Part shown: piece by piece, positions 8,502 through 16,070 of the stretch
Layout of the letters: each line of letters begins with the position of its first letter
How positions within the stretch are numbered: the stretch's first letter is position 1
Assembly (NCBI GenBank): GCA_944322095.1
Contig: CALUNU010000017.1
Coordinates: 1-42,704 of the forward strand
Direction: 5' to 3'
DNA length: 42,704 nucleotides
Origin: an uncultured Alloprevotella sp.
Lineage (GTDB): Bacteria; Bacteroidota; Bacteroidia; Bacteroidales; Bacteroidaceae
Notes under the pieces: model-generated
Seen by the model: only the letters and a program-made list of their open reading frames with translations
Database searches by the model: none
What the model was told of the DNA's origin: nothing
Position numbers and translations under genes: made by a program

Positions 8502-8984
8502 ATGATTTCAGAGAAACTGCAAGACGCAATCAACGGACAGATTGCCGCCGAGATGTGGTCGTCGAACCTTTACCTCTCAATGGCTTTCTATTTCGACAAG
8601 GAAGGTTTCACGGGCTTCGCCAACTGGATGAAGAAGCAGTCGCAGGAGGAGCTCGACCACGCCTATCAGATGGCCGACTACGTCATCAAGCGCGGCGGCG
8701 TGGCCAAGGTGGGCGAGGTGGCCGTCGTGCCGCAGTCGTGGACGAGCCCGCTGCACGCTTTCGAGGTGGTATACGAGCACGAATGCCACGTGACGAGCCT
8801 CATCAACGGCCTGATGGACTTGGCCGTTGAGGAGAAAGACCGTCCCACGCAGGACTTCCTCTGGACCTTCATCCGCGAACAGGTGGAAGAAGAGGCCACG
8901 GCCTCGGGCATTGTGGACCGCATCAAGAAAATGGGCGACACGGCCATCTTCAACCTCGACCAGCAGTACGGCGCCCGCCAGTAA
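8502..8984 (+). CDS. ftnA: bacterial ferritin
   Basis: 160 aa, the usual FtnA length. Oxidises Fe2+ and stores iron as a mineral inside a 24-mer cage in the cytoplasm. Ferroxidase residues are at the same positions as in E. coli FtnA: E17, E50 and H53, with Glu/Gln later in ECHVTSLINGLMDLAVEE and REQVEEEATA. Unusually for this window, the ATG is preceded by a Shine-Dalgarno-like AAAGGAG. It is a monocistronic unit with its own promoter and a strong terminator at 9015. Confidence 0.97.
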   Translation: MISEKLQDAINGQIAAEMWSSNLYLSMAFYFDKEGFTGFANWMKKQSQEELDHAYQMADYVIKRGGVAKVGEVAVVPQSWTSPLHAFEVVYEHECHVTSLINGLMDLAVEEKDRPTQDFLWTFIREQVEEEATASGIVDRIKKMGDTAIFNLDQQYGARQ

Positions 8985-9014
8985 AGGCGCAGGGCGGCCG
9001 CTCCGCAACAGGCA

Positions 9015-9059
9015 GGCGCGCGACATCTCCCCGCTGGGGAGGCGTCGCGCGCCTTTTTT
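9015..9059 (+). terminator. terminator of ferritin gene
   Basis: GGCGCGCGAC paired with GTCGCGCGCC, with an inner CTCCCC/GGGGAG stem, followed by TTTTTT. A textbook intrinsic terminator. Confidence 0.92.
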
Positions 9060-9109
9060 CGTGCCTTACTGCCACGGGCGGCCTTGCAAGCGCCCGCGAG
9101 GGGGCAAAG

Positions 9110-9141
9110 AAAAAGCGGAAGACCTCGGTCTTCCGCTTTTT
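9110..9141. terminator. bidirectional terminator between ferritin and tRNA-Lys
   Basis: AAAAAGCGGAAGACC - TC - GGTCTTCCGCTTTTT, a perfect 15-bp inverted repeat. It has a T run on either strand, so it can end the minus-strand tRNA transcript and stop readthrough from the ferritin gene. Confidence 0.88.
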
Positions 9142-9142
9142 G

Positions 9143-9215
9143 TACACTCTCAGGGGTTCGAACCCTGGACCCACTGATTAAGAGTCAGTTGCTCTACCAA
9201 CTGAGCTAAGAGTGC
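9143..9215 (-). tRNA. tRNA-Lys (CTT), copy 2
   Basis: 73 nt on the minus strand. The acceptor stem GCACTCT pairs with AGAGTGT (G-T at pair 1), the discriminator is A, the T-arm is CAGGGTTCGAACCCTG and the anticodon CTT sits in CTGACTCTTAATCAG. Identical to the copy at 9290-9362, 74 nt upstream in the same transcript; no encoded CCA. Confidence 0.97.
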
Positions 9216-9289
9216 ATCGTTACAAACGCGCGGCCCTGCGTTTTCCCGTTCCGTTCCGTCGCCGTGGGGCGGGACGCTGCCGCTCTTTG

Positions 9290-9362
9290 TACACTCTCAG
9301 GGGTTCGAACCCTGGACCCACTGATTAAGAGTCAGTTGCTCTACCAACTGAGCTAAGAGTGC
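9290..9362 (-). tRNA. tRNA-Lys (CTT), copy 1
   Basis: 73 nt on the minus strand, identical to the gene at 9143-9215. It is the promoter-proximal member of the pair. The first bases flanking the 3' end (TACAAA) are also shared, which points to a recent tandem duplication. Confidence 0.97.
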
Positions 9363-9380
9363 ATTTCGCGTTTGCGGGTG

Positions 9381-9411
9381 CAAAGTTAGGTTTTTTCCCG
9401 GTAACGGCAAA
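9381..9411 (-). promoter_or_regulatory. promoter of the tRNA-Lys pair
   Basis: On the minus strand, TTTG (9408-9411), 19 nt, then TAACTTTG (9381-9388); the same layout as the tRNA-Asp promoter. Confidence 0.8.
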
Positions 9412-9442
9412 GGGCCGGGCCGCTTTTTTCGTTTTTGAGGTG

Positions 9443-9464
9443 AAAAAAAGGCGAAACGTGCCTT
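9443..9464 (-). terminator. terminator of the minus-strand transporter operon
   Basis: On the minus strand, AAGGC - ACGTTTC - GCCTT followed directly by TTTTT, 14 nt after the stop of the small hypothetical gene. Confidence 0.6.
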
Positions 9465-9477
9465 GCCGACGTTGTTT

Positions 9478-9768
9478 TCAGCCTAAGAGGGGTTTCAGCA
9501 GGTAGGCATATCGTCCTTTGCCCTTTTCGGCTGTCCGCGAGACCACTTTGAAGCTTCTCTTTCGGCGGTCGAGCTCCACCAGATCCTCGCTGCCGTCGGG
9601 ATTGGCCAGATAGAAGCGTCCTTCTCTGTCCCAGAAAGGGATGGAGATGCCTTTCGACCATCCTTCCAAGTAGATGTTTTCCACTTCCTTGCGCACGTCG
9701 GCGTTCACCTCTTTGACGGTCTTGCCGTTATTGAGCCTGATGTTTTCAATATGGGCGTAGTCGCACAT
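9478..9768 (-). CDS. small conserved-looking hypothetical protein
   Basis: 96 aa, starting MCDYAHIENIRLNNGKTVKE, not assigned to a named family. It is polar, with no signal peptide or membrane segment. It has an alternating pattern with GWSKGISIPFWD, GRFYLANPDGSEDLVE and a basic C-terminus ending YLLKPLLG. The start at 9768 is the first in-frame ATG after the transporter stop at 9783, leaving a 14-nt gap, so it is probably the last gene of the transporter operon. The longer open frame through the transporter gene is a shadow. Confidence 0.7.
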   Translation of the reverse strand: MCDYAHIENIRLNNGKTVKEVNADVRKEVENIYLEGWSKGISIPFWDREGRFYLANPDGSEDLVELDRRKRSFKVVSRTAEKGKGRYAYLLKPLLG

Positions 9769-9782
9769 CGTTTGGGGCAGGT

Positions 9783-11081
9783 TTAGCGTTTTGCGTCGTT
9801 TGCGTCGTTTATGCCTTGCGCCGGCTGCTTCTTTTCCCTGAAGCTCAGGGCGAAGAGCAGGAAGACCAGGAGGGCGTAGCCCGCGAAGATGAACCACGAG
9901 GCGCGCCAGCCGGCCAGCTGCTCGGCGGGCGGGGCGGCGTAGACGAGGCGGTTCACCACAGCCTGGGCTGAGAGCGTGCCTATGGTGGCTCCCAGTCCGT
10001 TTGTCATAATCATAAACAGGCCCTGGGCGCTGCTGCGTATGTCGGGGGCGGTGTTTTGGTCGACGTAGAGCGCGCCCGAAACGTTGAAGAAGTCGAACGC
10101 CACGCCGTAGACGAGCATCGAGAGTACAAACATCCAAACGCCCGCGCCGGGGTTGCCCGTGCCGAAGAGGCCGAAGCGCAGCACCCACGCCATCATGGCG
10201 ATGAGCATCACGTTCTTGATGCCGAAGCGTTTCAGGAAGAAGGGGATGAGCAGGATGCAGCACGCCTCGCTGATTTGCGAGAGGGAGATGAGCAGGTTGG
10301 CGTGGCGGGCGCCGAACGAGTCGGCATATTCGGGCAGCGAGCCGAAGCTGGTGATGTAGGGGTTGGCAAAGCCGTTGGTTATCTGCAACGATACGCCCAG
10401 CAGCATCGAAAAGACGAAGAAGATGGCCATGTGGCGCACGCGGAAGAGCTTGAAGGCGCGCAGGCCCAGGGCGTCGGCCACCGACTGTTTCGCACCGCCG
10501 CGGCTCACGGGGCAGGCCGGCAGCGTGAAGGCGTAGGCGCCGAGCACGAGGCTCAGGGCTCCCGACACGAAGAACTGGGCATAGGTCGTTTGGAAGCCAA
10601 GCAGGTCGACCACCCACATGGTGCAGATGAACCCGATGGTGCCAAACACGCGGATAGGCGGAAAGTGTTGCACCGTGTCGAGGCCGGCGCGCGTCAGGCC
10701 GTTCAGGGCCACCGAGTTGCTCAGGGCCAGCGTGGGCATGTAGAAGGCCACGCTCGCCGTGTAGGGCACAAACAGGTCGGACATGGCCACGCCTGCCCCC
10801 GCCGTGAGGCCCACCCAGGCCGTGAGGCCCATGAGGAGGCCCGCCACGAGGTGGCACAGGCCCAAGAGGCGTTGCGCCGGCACCCAGCGGTCGGCCACGA
10901 TGCCCATGAGGCCGGGCATGAAGAGCGAGACGATGCCTTGGACGGCGTAGAACCAGCCGATGTTTTCGGCCAGGCCCACCCCGACGAGGTAGGTGCCCAT
11001 CGAGGTGAGGTAGGCGCCCCACACGGCAAATTCCAGGAAGTTCATGCCGATGAGGCGGGCTTTGAGCGTTGCGTTATTCAT
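9783..11081 (-). CDS. MFS nucleoside:H+ symporter-like transporter
   Basis: 432 aa with about 12 membrane helices. It resembles the NupG/XapB nucleoside symporter branch of the MFS, which brings in nucleosides with protons: short N-terminus MNNATLKARLIGMNFLEFAVWGAY, then LMGIVADRWVPAQRLLG between helices 2 and 3, then PPIRVFGTIGFI and the late SSAQGLFMIMTNGLGATIG. The start at 11081 gives the typical N-terminus; a longer open frame upstream overlaps the thioredoxin-like gene and lacks family features. It begins 20 nt after that gene. Substrate assignment is by resemblance only. Confidence 0.9.
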   Translation of the reverse strand: MNNATLKARLIGMNFLEFAVWGAYLTSMGTYLVGVGLAENIGWFYAVQGIVSLFMPGLMGIVADRWVPAQRLLGLCHLVAGLLMGLTAWVGLTAGAGVAMSDLFVPYTASVAFYMPTLALSNSVALNGLTRAGLDTVQHFPPIRVFGTIGFICTMWVVDLLGFQTTYAQFFVSGALSLVLGAYAFTLPACPVSRGGAKQSVADALGLRAFKLFRVRHMAIFFVFSMLLGVSLQITNGFANPYITSFGSLPEYADSFGARHANLLISLSQISEACCILLIPFFLKRFGIKNVMLIAMMAWVLRFGLFGTGNPGAGVWMFVLSMLVYGVAFDFFNVSGALYVDQNTAPDIRSSAQGLFMIMTNGLGATIGTLSAQAVVNRLVYAAPPAEQLAGWRASWFIFAGYALLVFLLFALSFREKKQPAQGINDANDAKR

Positions 11082-11101
11082 GGTGTCAGTCAGTTTTGTT
11101 C

Positions 11102-11635
11102 TCAGTAGATGCGTTCGCCGCGGCAGAGGGCGTCGATGTCGGCGCGGAGCTTGCCGGCCGAGGCCCCTTGTTCGCCGTAGACAAGGCGCACGGTGCCCTC
11201 GCGGTCGGCTATGTAGATGCGCGGCACGCCGCCCCGGGCAAAGAGGTTGTAGACCGCGCGGTCGGTCTGCGCCGAGTAGGGCAGCGCCAGCCCCTCGTTG
11301 TGCCAGTAGGCCGCCACGTCGGCGGGCCCTTCCTCGCGGCTGATGCAGACGAAGGCCACCGAGTCGGGCCCGTAGCTGCGGTAGAGCTCGTCGAGCTTGG
11401 GCAGCTCGCGGCGGCAGTCGGGGCACGCGGTGGTGAAAAAGGCTATCACCGCCACGCGGCCCGCCAGCGTGGCGGGCGACACGGTGGTGCCGTCGTGCAT
11501 GACGACGGCGAACGGCGGCAGCCGGTCGCCCGGCACGACGATGTCCTGCGGCGCGGCCGTCGTTTCCTCCGTGATGCAGGCCGAGGGCAACAGGGCCAAG
11601 CAGAGCAGCAGGGCCGCGAGGCACAGCTTTTTCAT
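11102..11635 (-). CDS. TlpA-like thioredoxin-fold lipoprotein
   Basis: 177 aa. The signal peptide MKKLCLAALLLCLALLPSAC ends in a lipobox with C20 as the lipidated cysteine. A thioredoxin/AhpC-TSA fold follows, with the redox motif C71-P-D-C74 in FFTTACPDCRRELPK and the cis-Pro segment GGVPRIYIADREG. It would act as a periplasm-facing thiol-disulfide oxidoreductase or reductant. The start at 11635 is chosen because the -7 box is at 11660 and a signal peptide follows immediately. First gene of the operon with the transporter. Confidence 0.92.
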   Translation of the reverse strand: MKKLCLAALLLCLALLPSACITEETTAAPQDIVVPGDRLPPFAVVMHDGTTVSPATLAGRVAVIAFFTTACPDCRRELPKLDELYRSYGPDSVAFVCISREEGPADVAAYWHNEGLALPYSAQTDRAVYNLFARGGVPRIYIADREGTVRLVYGEQGASAGKLRADIDALCRGERIY

Positions 11636-11659
11636 GGGCAGAGGGGTGATGGTCGTCGG

Positions 11660-11667
11660 CAAAATTA
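11660..11667 (-). promoter_or_regulatory. -7 box of the thioredoxin-like/transporter operon
   Basis: TAATTTTG on the minus strand, 24 nt before the ATG at 11635; no TTTG at the right distance upstream. Confidence 0.55.
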
Positions 11668-11768
11668 CAAACATTCGTCCGCTCCTGCGGCTGCCGGCGC
11701 CCGCTTTTTTAGCGCCGCGGGGCAAAAAAGGCTCCCGGCCGCCCGGCCGCGGAGCGAGGCGGAGGCGT

Positions 11769-12109
11769 GTGCGCTATTTGGCAAACTGTTAAAATCGACC
11801 CCCGCGGCAGTGCGTTTCGGGGCGCGAAATAGAGCGGACAGAGGCCCCTTGGCGCCCTTCGCGGCCATGCTGAGCTGACAACAAGCCTTGGAAATTCATT
11901 TCCATCCCATGCCTCGGCGATTCCAAGGCCTGTTGTGAGGCGAAACATCCCATGAAAAAGTGACAAATAGTGGCAAAAACGCGCTTTTCGGGCACCCTGC
12001 GCGAGGGTGCCGCGAGGCATGTGCCTCACGGTCAGCATGTTCTGATTTTTGCGTAAAAGCGAGCGAGTGCACGGCCGCTCGAAAATATCGCATTCTCAGT
12101 GTTAAAAAA
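11769..12109 (+). repeat. 341-nt intergenic element, copy B
   Basis: Starts GTGCGCTATTTGGCAAA and ends CATTCTCAGTGTTAAAAAA, exactly 341 nt like copies A and D. It is the most diverged full copy but still aligns without gaps, best in the last 140 nt. The 5' box reads CTATTTG (11774-11780) and the internal box CAAATAG (11964-11970), where A and D have CTATATG and CATATAG. The 5' hairpin is replaced by CCCCG/CGGGG, and fewer CCATCCCATG units are left. It lies in the divergent gap between the thioredoxin-like and DUF6108-like genes. Confidence 0.8.
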
Positions 12110-12372
12110 CGAGGGGCCGCAGGGCCCTTCCGTCCCGCCGCAAGCCGCCGCTGCGGCCCGCGGGAGCCGCTTGCCGGCAACGGGCCGCGGCGCGGCGGCG
12201 GGCGCCGAAAAACGGGTGGCAGGCGCGGAAAAAACGGGGCGCCGCGAAAAAAACGGGCGGCGTGGCGTTACAAACGGGCCCCCGCGCCGTTATCCTTACA
12301 GAGCCCCGCAGCCCGCGCCCGCAGCAGCGGCCCCCGGCGGGCCCGCCCGGCTCCGACCAAACATACAAGCAC
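12110..12372 (+). other. GC-rich leader region before DUF6108-like gene
   Basis: 263 nt of very GC-rich DNA with runs of AAAA-ACGGG. I see no gene. A weak TATCCTTA near 12289 could serve as a -7 box but departs from TAnnTTTG. Confidence 0.4.
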
Positions 12373-12819
12373 ATGAAACGACAAGTGGCCCTGTGGCTCC
12401 TCGCGCTGGCGGCCGTGATGCCGCTGGCAGCGCAGAAGGGGCTCAGCATTGCAAAGTTTTTCGACGGACGCTACCGCGACCGCAAGGACGCCGTCGAGGT
12501 GTATATGAAGGGACGCAGCGTGGAGCGCTACGACCTGTCGCTCTTTCGCAGCCTTACGCTCACGGAGCCCGGCGCCGTGGCGGCCGACATGGAGCGCTGC
12601 GTGCGCCGCGACGCCGCCCGTGCCGTCGACAGCGAGGTGGGCATGAAGGGCGGCCGCCTCTACTACGGCTTCTACCGCCTGCCCGCCGACGAGGGCGAAA
12701 ACCGCTACCTCTTCTTCCGCAACGACGCCCTTGGGAGCAGCGGCAGACGCACCGTTACGCTCATTTTCATGCAGGGCATGGCCACGCCCGACGTCATCCG
12801 CCGCCATTTCATGAAGTAG
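12373..12819 (+). CDS. secreted DUF6108-like protein
   Basis: 148 aa. The signal peptide MKRQVALWLLALAAVMPLAAQ is followed by a small alpha/beta domain: GLSIAKFFDGRYRDRKDAVEVYMKG, then LSLFRSLTLTEP and a C-terminal YYGFYRLPADEGENRYLFFRND. The pattern recalls the Bacteroidales DUF6108 family; this is from memory and not verified. Function unknown, periplasmic by its signal peptide. It is the first of three plus-strand genes for secreted proteins (gaps 39 and 73 nt), probably one transcript. Confidence 0.85.
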   Translation: MKRQVALWLLALAAVMPLAAQKGLSIAKFFDGRYRDRKDAVEVYMKGRSVERYDLSLFRSLTLTEPGAVAADMERCVRRDAARAVDSEVGMKGGRLYYGFYRLPADEGENRYLFFRNDALGSSGRRTVTLIFMQGMATPDVIRRHFMK

Positions 12820-12858
12820 GCCGGCGCCTCCCTCCACCAAAACATTCATCATCACCCT

Positions 12859-13734
12859 ATGAAACGATTTTTCCTCAGCCTGCTGCTGGCTCCCTCGGCC
12901 CTCTGCGCCGCGGCAGCCCTGCCCGCCTCGGTGGGCGACACCATCATCAACGTCGAAAACGTGCGCCGCGTGGTCGTGAGCGAGACGGCCGACACGCTGC
13001 GCGTCGACCTGGACGGCCTCAGGGCCGACAGCGCCTTCCGCTTCCGCTACGTTCACGCCGCGCCCGACAGCGCCGTCACCTCCGTTGAGACGCGCGGCGG
13101 CCACGGCCTGCGCTTTCCGTTCTACAACCGCGCCCCCGGGCAGCTCCGCCACTGGTCGGGCCCGGCCGTGGCCTGCGGCTTTCTGTTTACGCCCGATGCG
13201 CCGGCCGATATGACCACGTCGCCGGCCTCGTCGCAGGAGGTCTACGTCGAGCTGGCCGCCTTTCACCGCTACACGCGCAACGAGCGTCACGACTTTGCCG
13301 TGGGAGCGGGCTGGGAGATGAACATCTACGAGCTCACGGGCCACCGCGCCTTCCACAAGGGCGCCGACGGGTGCATCGCCCCGGTGCCCTACCCCGAGGG
13401 GGCGCGCATCGACTTTTCGCGCCTCTGGGTGATGGGCCTGGCCGTGCCCCTGCGCTATACGTTCCACTTTTCCGACCACGTTGGCGTGTCGCTGGAAACG
13501 CGCCTCGGGTTCCACTTTGCGGGGCGCCTGCGCACGCGCTACTATCTCGACGGCATCGAGCGCGAGGAGCGCACGGGGCGCATCGGGCAAAGCCCCGTGA
13601 CGGTGAGCTTCAAGGCCTCGGTAAACGTCTACCGCCTCGGCCTCTACGTCCAGGGCAGTCCCTGCCGCGTGCTGCGCCAGGGGCGCGGCCCGGAGTTTGG
13701 CCACCTTTCCGTCGGCTTGCAGCTGGGCTTCTGA
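12859..13734 (+). CDS. secreted outer-membrane beta-barrel-like protein, paralog 1
   Basis: 291 aa. The signal peptide (MKRFFLSLLLAPSALCAAAA) is followed by a conserved N-terminal beta segment VGDTIINVENVRRVVVSE and FRFRYVHAAPDSAVTSVETR. The remainder is made of alternating aromatic beta strands and turns ending in LSVGLQLGF, a C-terminal Phe typical of outer-membrane proteins. The next gene is a clear paralog with the same order of motifs. The short N-terminal domain is unusual for a simple barrel. Function unknown. Confidence 0.85.
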   Translation: MKRFFLSLLLAPSALCAAAALPASVGDTIINVENVRRVVVSETADTLRVDLDGLRADSAFRFRYVHAAPDSAVTSVETRGGHGLRFPFYNRAPGQLRHWSGPAVACGFLFTPDAPADMTTSPASSQEVYVELAAFHRYTRNERHDFAVGAGWEMNIYELTGHRAFHKGADGCIAPVPYPEGARIDFSRLWVMGLAVPLRYTFHFSDHVGVSLETRLGFHFAGRLRTRYYLDGIEREERTGRIGQSPVTVSFKASVNVYRLGLYVQGSPCRVLRQGRGPEFGHLSVGLQLGF

Positions 13735-13807
13735 GCACCGCCGCACCGCGCTTTCTGAACCATCCATCACCGAAAACATGCTTACCATCCGAAAAAGATA
13801 CCGCCCT

Positions 13808-14686
13808 ATGAAACGTATATGCCTCATCCTCGCCCTCTTTGCCGCCGCCCTGACGGCCCCGGCAGCCCTGCCCACGGCCGTGGGCGACACCATCGTCGAC
13901 GTCGAAGGCGCCCGCCGCGTCGTCCTGACCGGCCGGGGCGACAGCCTGCTCGTCGACATCAGCGGCAGCGGGCACAACGCCGACTACCGCTTCCGCTACG
14001 TCAAGACCACGGCCGACAGCGCCGCAGCCGACGTGGAGCGCCGCGGCGCCCGCTGGGACTTTGTGACGCCCTTTGAGAAAAACCGCAGCCACGCCGACCG
14101 CGAAATCAACATCGGCGGCATGGGCTTCGGCTTCGTCACGCCCCTGGGGGCCCCCGAGGGCATGCACGTCGACATGCGCTCCTCGTTCGAAATTTTCTTT
14201 GAGCCGCTCAACGTCTCGCTCTTCACCCGCAACCGCCGCCACGCCTTCTCCTACGGCGTCGGGTTCAACTGGCGCAACTTCCGCCTCGATGGCGGCAGCC
14301 GCTTCCTGAAGGACCGGTGGGACAACCTCACCATAGGCGCCTACCCCGAGGGCGCCGCGCCCGACTATTCGCGCATCAAGCTCTTTAGCCTCACCATCCC
14401 CTTCCGCTACCGCTTCTTCATCACCGAAGACCTCTCGCTGGGGCTGTCCGCCATCCTGAACGCCAACACCTATGGCAGCATCGAGACGCGATACAAGATG
14501 GACGGGCTGCGCATGCGCGAGTTCGACAAACACATACACCAGAAAAAGGTGACGGCCGACTTCATGCTGGACGTTGCGTTCCACGATGTGGGCGTTTACG
14601 TCAAGGCCAGTCCGTTCCGCGTGCTGGAACCGTCGCTGGGCCCCGACTTCCGCTGCCTCAGCGTGGGCTTTTCGCTGTGCTTATGA
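13808..14686 (+). CDS. secreted outer-membrane beta-barrel-like protein, paralog 2
   Basis: 292 aa, paralog of the gene before it. It shares LPTAVGDTIVDVEGARRVVL, FRFRYVKTTADSAAADVERR, the FTRNRRHAFSYGVGF strand, YPEGAAPDYSRIKL, and the C-terminal GVYVKASPFRVLEPSLGPDFRCLSVGFS. The start at ATG 13808 gives a proper signal peptide; the upstream frame adds MLTIRKRYRP. The two genes have nearly the same leader (CCCTATGAAACG at the start codon), so they look like a tandem duplication that diverged. No enzyme motif seen. Confidence 0.85.
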   Translation: MKRICLILALFAAALTAPAALPTAVGDTIVDVEGARRVVLTGRGDSLLVDISGSGHNADYRFRYVKTTADSAAADVERRGARWDFVTPFEKNRSHADREINIGGMGFGFVTPLGAPEGMHVDMRSSFEIFFEPLNVSLFTRNRRHAFSYGVGFNWRNFRLDGGSRFLKDRWDNLTIGAYPEGAAPDYSRIKLFSLTIPFRYRFFITEDLSLGLSAILNANTYGSIETRYKMDGLRMREFDKHIHQKKVTADFMLDVAFHDVGVYVKASPFRVLEPSLGPDFRCLSVGFSLCL

Positions 14687-14754
14687 GCCACAGCCCGTGC
14701 TGTGCCGGCTGAAAAAATGTCGGCGCAGCGGGCCAGCCGCCGCGCGCCGGGCGT

Positions 14755-14762
14755 TAACTTTG
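14755..14762 (+). promoter_or_regulatory. -7 box of ECF sigma gene
   Basis: TAACTTTG, 39 nt before the ATG at 14801. It decides the start: the longer frame beginning at 14702 would start upstream of its own promoter. Confidence 0.6.
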
Positions 14763-14800
14763 CACACCGACGGCCCGCCGCCATCACACCGACCGAGAAA

Positions 14801-15343
14801 ATGGGAGACATCGCATTGCTGAAAGCTTTTGAGCGCCTGCACCGCCGCCTGCGCGGCATGGCGGTGCGCCTGCTGGCCGACGACGCCGCTGCCGACGACG
14901 TGCTGCAAGAGGCCTTCTGCCGCTTGTGGGAGCGCCCCGCTGCGGGTGCCGACGGCGCCGCCGGCCCGGCAATGCCCCCTCCCTCGCTCAGCGAGGAGCA
15001 GGCCGGCGCCCTGCTCGCCGTGACCGTGCGCCGCCTGGGCATCGACCGCCTGCGCAGCGAGGCCCGCCACCCCCGCCTCACGCTCGACGAGGAGCGCGAC
15101 GCCCGCCCCGACGACGCGGCCGACGAGAGCCGCCGGCGCGAGCAGCGCCTGGCCCTGCTCGAAGCCGCCGTGGAGAGCTGCCTCACGGAGCGCCAGCGCG
15201 AGGTGCTGCGCCGCCACGAATACCGCGGCGAGAGCTTCGAGCAGATTGCCGACGAGCTCCACATGCAGCCCCCCGCCGTGCGCATGCAGCTCTCGCGTGC
15301 CAGAAAGGCCATCCGCCTCTATTTTAAAGAACACCGACCATGA
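14801..15343 (+). CDS. ECF-type RNA polymerase sigma factor
   Basis: 180 aa. Sigma-70 region 2 spans about residues 1-70 (LKAFERLHRRLRGMAVRLL, then DDVLQEAFCRLWER), followed by a loop rich in Ala/Gly/Pro. Region 4 begins near 115 (LTERQREVLRRHEYRGESFEQIADEL, then PPAVRMQLSRARKAIRLYF). It would direct RNA polymerase to a small regulon. The ATG at 14801 is chosen from the promoter at 14755. Its stop overlaps the start of the anti-sigma gene by 4 nt. The tandem secreted proteins upstream are possible targets, which is inference. Confidence 0.93.
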   Translation: MGDIALLKAFERLHRRLRGMAVRLLADDAAADDVLQEAFCRLWERPAAGADGAAGPAMPPPSLSEEQAGALLAVTVRRLGIDRLRSEARHPRLTLDEERDARPDDAADESRRREQRLALLEAAVESCLTERQREVLRRHEYRGESFEQIADELHMQPPAVRMQLSRARKAIRLYFKEHRP

Positions 15344-15852
15344 GAAAACGTAGCATATTCCGCCTCAAAACCCGCTCCATGGCCTACTGGGAACGGCAGG
15401 CCGAGCGCTATTTCGACGCCGCGCTCACCGACGACGAGGAGCGCGCCCTGCGCCGCTTCCTGGCCTCGCCAGCGGGCGCCGATGCCCGCTTCGACGACGT
15501 GCGGGCCGTCATGGGCTTTCTCGTGGCAGCGCGCCGCCGCCACGAGGCTGCGGCAGCTGCCCGGTTGCAGCTGCGCCGCCTGGTGGGCGCCCGCCTGCGC
15601 CGTGCCGCCGCGGCCGCCGTGGTGGCGGCCCTGCTGGGCGGGGCGGGGGGCGTGGCCCTCTGGCACGAGCAGAACGTCTGTGTGGCCTATGCCGGCGGTC
15701 GCAAGCTCACCGACCGCGAGGCCGTCGTGCAGCAGGCCCGCGCCTCGCTGCGCGCCATGGAGCGCCCGGCCGACGTGCCCGACATCGAGGCACAGCTGGG
15801 CGACATGCTGGCCACGCCAGCGGCCGAGGCCGACACGCTGCCACAGCCCTGA
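15340..15852 (+). CDS. probable anti-sigma factor
   Basis: 170 aa. The N-terminal segment AERYFDAALTDDEERALRRFLASP is the short helical domain typical of small Bacteroidota anti-sigma factors. One membrane helix lies at about residues 84-107 (AAAAAVVAALLGGAGGVALW), then a 60-residue periplasmic tail. It is translationally coupled to the ECF sigma gene (ATGA overlap), which fits a role in holding the sigma at the membrane. It has no FecR domain and no zinc motif. Assigned from position and topology. Confidence 0.8.
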   Translation: MRKRSIFRLKTRSMAYWERQAERYFDAALTDDEERALRRFLASPAGADARFDDVRAVMGFLVAARRRHEAAAAARLQLRRLVGARLRRAAAAAVVAALLGGAGGVALWHEQNVCVAYAGGRKLTDREAVVQQARASLRAMERPADVPDIEAQLGDMLATPAAEADTLPQP

Positions 15853-15890
15853 CGGGTGGCCCCCGCGACGGCGAGGCACGCCCCTTGAAG

Positions 15891-15922
15891 CAGGCGGACG
15901 GAAGAGGGCTTCCGTCCGCCTG
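15891..15922 (+). terminator. hairpin after anti-sigma gene
   Basis: CAGGCGGACGGAAG - AGGG - CTTCCGTCCGCCTG, a perfect 14-bp stem 38 nt after the stop. Only TGTTG follows, so the U-tract is poor. Confidence 0.7.
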
Positions 15923-15950
15923 TTGCGCCGTGGCGCCGCGCGCGGGCCGC

Positions 15951-15981
15951 TTGCCTGCGCCGCGGGTTTTTTATATATTTG
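15951..15981 (+). promoter_or_regulatory. promoter of mutS2
   Basis: TTG (15951-15953), 20 nt, TATATTTG (15974-15981); close to the Bacteroidota consensus. The ATG is at 16071. Confidence 0.7.
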
Positions 15982-16070
15982 CGTTTCGAAGGCGGAAAGG
16001 CCCGTTTTTGGCCCCGCCGGGCCCTTTTGGGCAGGCTTGGCGGAGATGAAATAAGACAAAAAACCATAAA

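Noticed and set aside
5876..8533. 885-codon open frame opposite the S9 peptidase
   Set aside because: It is antisense to a gene with a full catalytic triad. Long antisense frames are expected in GC-rich DNA, and the translation is low in complexity (many H, R, V, G) without any domain.
9478..11022. 514-codon minus-strand frame joining the small hypothetical protein to a long N-terminal part
   Set aside because: The N-terminal part is the transporter gene in the wrong frame; only the last 96 codons after the transporter stop look like a protein.
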